Source: Candidatus Kaiserbacteria bacterium RIFCSPLOWO2_01_FULL_55_19
GTDB lineage: Bacteria > Patescibacteriota > Minisyncoccia > Phycocordibacterales > Phycocordibacteraceae
Length of the DNA: 6,511 nt
Assembly (NCBI GenBank): GCA_001781715.1
Contig: MFMD01000018.1
Span: forward strand, 1-6,511
Reading direction: 5' to 3'
Part shown: one piece after another, positions 5,806-6,511 of the stretch
Layout: the number at the start of each line of letters is the position of its first letter
Position numbering within the stretch: the first letter of the stretch is position 1
The notes under the pieces: generated by a model
Told to the model about the DNA's origin: nothing
Database searches by the model: none
Seen by the model: only the letters and a program-made list of their open reading frames with translations
Translations under genes and position numbers: made by a program

Positions 5806-6511
5806 GCGAGAAATGCGTAGGCGGCGAGAACAAATAAAAATGGGAAGCGCTCAAGCGAGAACGCCGCGAACGGCAATGCGGAACTCTCCTCTGCGATGAA
5901 GATGAAATAGCGCATCAGGATGAGCGCGGGGAATCCTACGATGGTGGTGATGAGCGGAACGAACGGTCCTATCGTCATCCCGACGACCCCTGCAATCGCC
6001 GCCGAGGCCATCGCGAGCGGGACGAGTGGATTCACGAGGATATTCGCCGGTAGGGCGACGAGCGAGAAGAGTCCGATGTCATAGAGAAGGAGCGGTAGCA
6101 CTGCAATCTGCGCCGCGAGCGTTGTCGCGACGGTGTTTGTTAAGAAGCCGCTCGGGGAAAATAATTTTTGAGAGCGTTCCGCCCCGACGGACGTCGGGGC
6201 TGCACTATGCATAATCACTCTCAAAAATCCTTTTCCCTTCGCTCTTCGGTCAATGAACGCTTCAATAATCGGCGCGAGCCAGATGATGCCTGCGGTCGCC
6301 GCGACCGAGAGCCCGAAGCCGGGGTCAAAGACGAGATAGAGCGGATTCCACACGAGCATCAGGAAGACAGCGACAAAGAGCGCACGGCTCGCGGCGTAGG
6401 AGCGCCCCGTCGCCCGCGCGTAGAGCGCAATCACCGCCATAATCGCGGCGCGAATGGCGGTAGCGGAGATGCCGGCAATCCCGACGAGGAGGAGAAGCGC
6501 CGCCCCGCCGG
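5736..6511 (-). CDS. comEC: ComEC/Rec2 family DNA-uptake channel (C-terminal part, runs off right edge)
   Basis: The frame is open from the right edge; 257 C-terminal residues are visible. ComEC carries single-stranded DNA across the cytoplasmic membrane during natural transformation. The competence-domain signature is clear: GISATAIRAAIM (visible 13-24), then WNPLYLVFDPGFGLSVAATAG (visible 54-74), and TTLAAQIAVLPLLLYDIG after it, followed by LPANILVNPLVPLAM and further hydrophobic helices. Coding clearly continues upstream of the Met at 6440, which is internal. After the last helix the protein ends within about 20 residues (KFAKKASI), so the metallo-beta-lactamase-like domain found at the C-terminus of many ComEC proteins is absent. 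Between IDRRA and SGFLTNT there is an extra, polar stretch of about 28 residues encoded by a palindromic DNA element. The gene converges on sod and overlaps it by 70 nt. No terminator is seen. Confidence 0.95.
   Translation of the reverse strand, partial: GGAALLLLVGIAGISATAIRAAIMAVIALYARATGRSYAASRALFVAVFLMLVWNPLYLVFDPGFGLSVAATAGIIWLAPIIEAFIDRRAKGKGFLRVIMHSAAPTSVGAERSQKLFSPSGFLTNTVATTLAAQIAVLPLLLYDIGLFSLVALPANILVNPLVPLAMASAAIAGVVGMTIGPFVPLITTIVGFPALILMRYFIFIAEESSALPFAAFSLERFPFLFVLAAYAFLAYIAWSKRFSITDQFKFAKKASI
6155..6237. repeat. 83-bp palindromic element embedded in frame in comEC
   Basis: The outer arms are 6155-6174 and 6218-6237. The left arm is a GGGAAAA block, two unpaired bases, then ATTTTTGAGAG; the right arm is CTCTCAAAAAT, two unpaired bases, then TTTTCCC. 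They pair at 18 of 20 positions. Nested inside is a perfect GC-rich hairpin, GCCCCGAC-GGAC-GTCGGGGC (6181-6200), and an 8-bp palindrome TATGCATA (6206-6213). The outer and inner centres differ by about 5 bp. The element is read through by comEC on the minus strand, giving a segment that includes MHSAAPTSVGAERSQKLF. This architecture is that of a small mobile palindromic repeat, comparable in kind to the protein-embedded palindromic elements of Rickettsia. A second copy is not seen in this window. Confidence 0.7.
6181..6200. repeat. Perfect GC-rich hairpin, core of the embedded element
   Basis: Eight-base arms (GCCCCGAC and GTCGGGGC) around a GGAC tetraloop. It lies inside the comEC reading frame and codes for Ala-Pro-Thr-Ser-Val-Gly-Ala on the minus strand. 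It is not followed by a T-run on either strand, so it is not an intrinsic terminator. Confidence 0.75.

Noticed and set aside
6181..6200. GC-rich hairpin as an intrinsic terminator
   Set aside because: It is inside the comEC coding sequence and no T-run follows on either strand.
1..6511. Alternative genetic code with UGA read as glycine
   Set aside because: All visible stops are TAA or TAG, which raised the idea, but conserved glycines use GGN codons and no recognised gene contains an internal TGA. Eight genes are too few to make stop usage meaningful.

Overview
The window reads as bacterial chromosome from a member of the Candidate Phyla Radiation (Patescibacteria), most likely a parcubacterium-type lineage. 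This rests on protein character: a PrgI-type membrane protein followed by a TraC/VirB4 pair, a short M50 protease starting directly with its catalytic helix, a CPR-style Fe/Mn superoxide dismutase, and a ComEC with no C-terminal hydrolase domain. The DNA is moderately GC-rich and gene-dense, with no non-coding stretch over 65 bases. The standard code fits: all eight visible stops are TAA or TAG, and no gene needs UGA read as an amino acid.

Layout: (1) 1-4209, minus strand, is a five-gene block read right to left: prgI-like (4209-3811), a stand-alone TraC/VirB4 N-domain-like protein (3809-3171), a VirB4-family ATPase (3169-1352), a polytopic membrane protein with a charged helical tail (1371-652) and a signal-peptide protein with Ig-like strands that runs off the left edge (623-1). 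The first four are separated by 1 nt, 1 nt and a 20-nt overlap, so they look co-transcribed and translationally coupled. (2) 4275-4910, minus, is a site-2-type zinc metalloprotease. (3) 4951-5193, plus, is ribosomal protein bL28, divergent from the protease across a 40-bp gap. (4) 5215-5805, plus, is a Fe/Mn superoxide dismutase. (5) 5736-6511, minus, is the C-terminal part of ComEC, which runs off the right edge and overlaps the sod gene tail-to-tail by 70 nt.

The PrgI/TraC/VirB4/membrane-protein block is the cytoplasmic-membrane motor core of a type IV secretion-like machine. In Gram-positive conjugation systems PrgI-family proteins take the VirB3 position next to a VirB4 ATPase. The secreted Ig-like protein could be the envelope or surface component. 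ComEC a little further on is the DNA-uptake channel, so the region as a whole has a DNA or protein translocation flavour, although a direct link between the two is inference.

Two features stand out at the DNA level. First, an 83-bp imperfect palindromic element (6155-6237), with 20-nt arms pairing at 18 positions and a nested GC-rich hairpin, sits in frame inside comEC and encodes about 28 extra residues, like a protein-embedded palindromic repeat. Second, -10-like TANNNT boxes lie only 6-8 nt before three start codons (623, 4209, 5215), the geometry expected for leaderless transcripts. No tRNA, rRNA, CRISPR, insertion sequence or convincing intrinsic terminator was seen.
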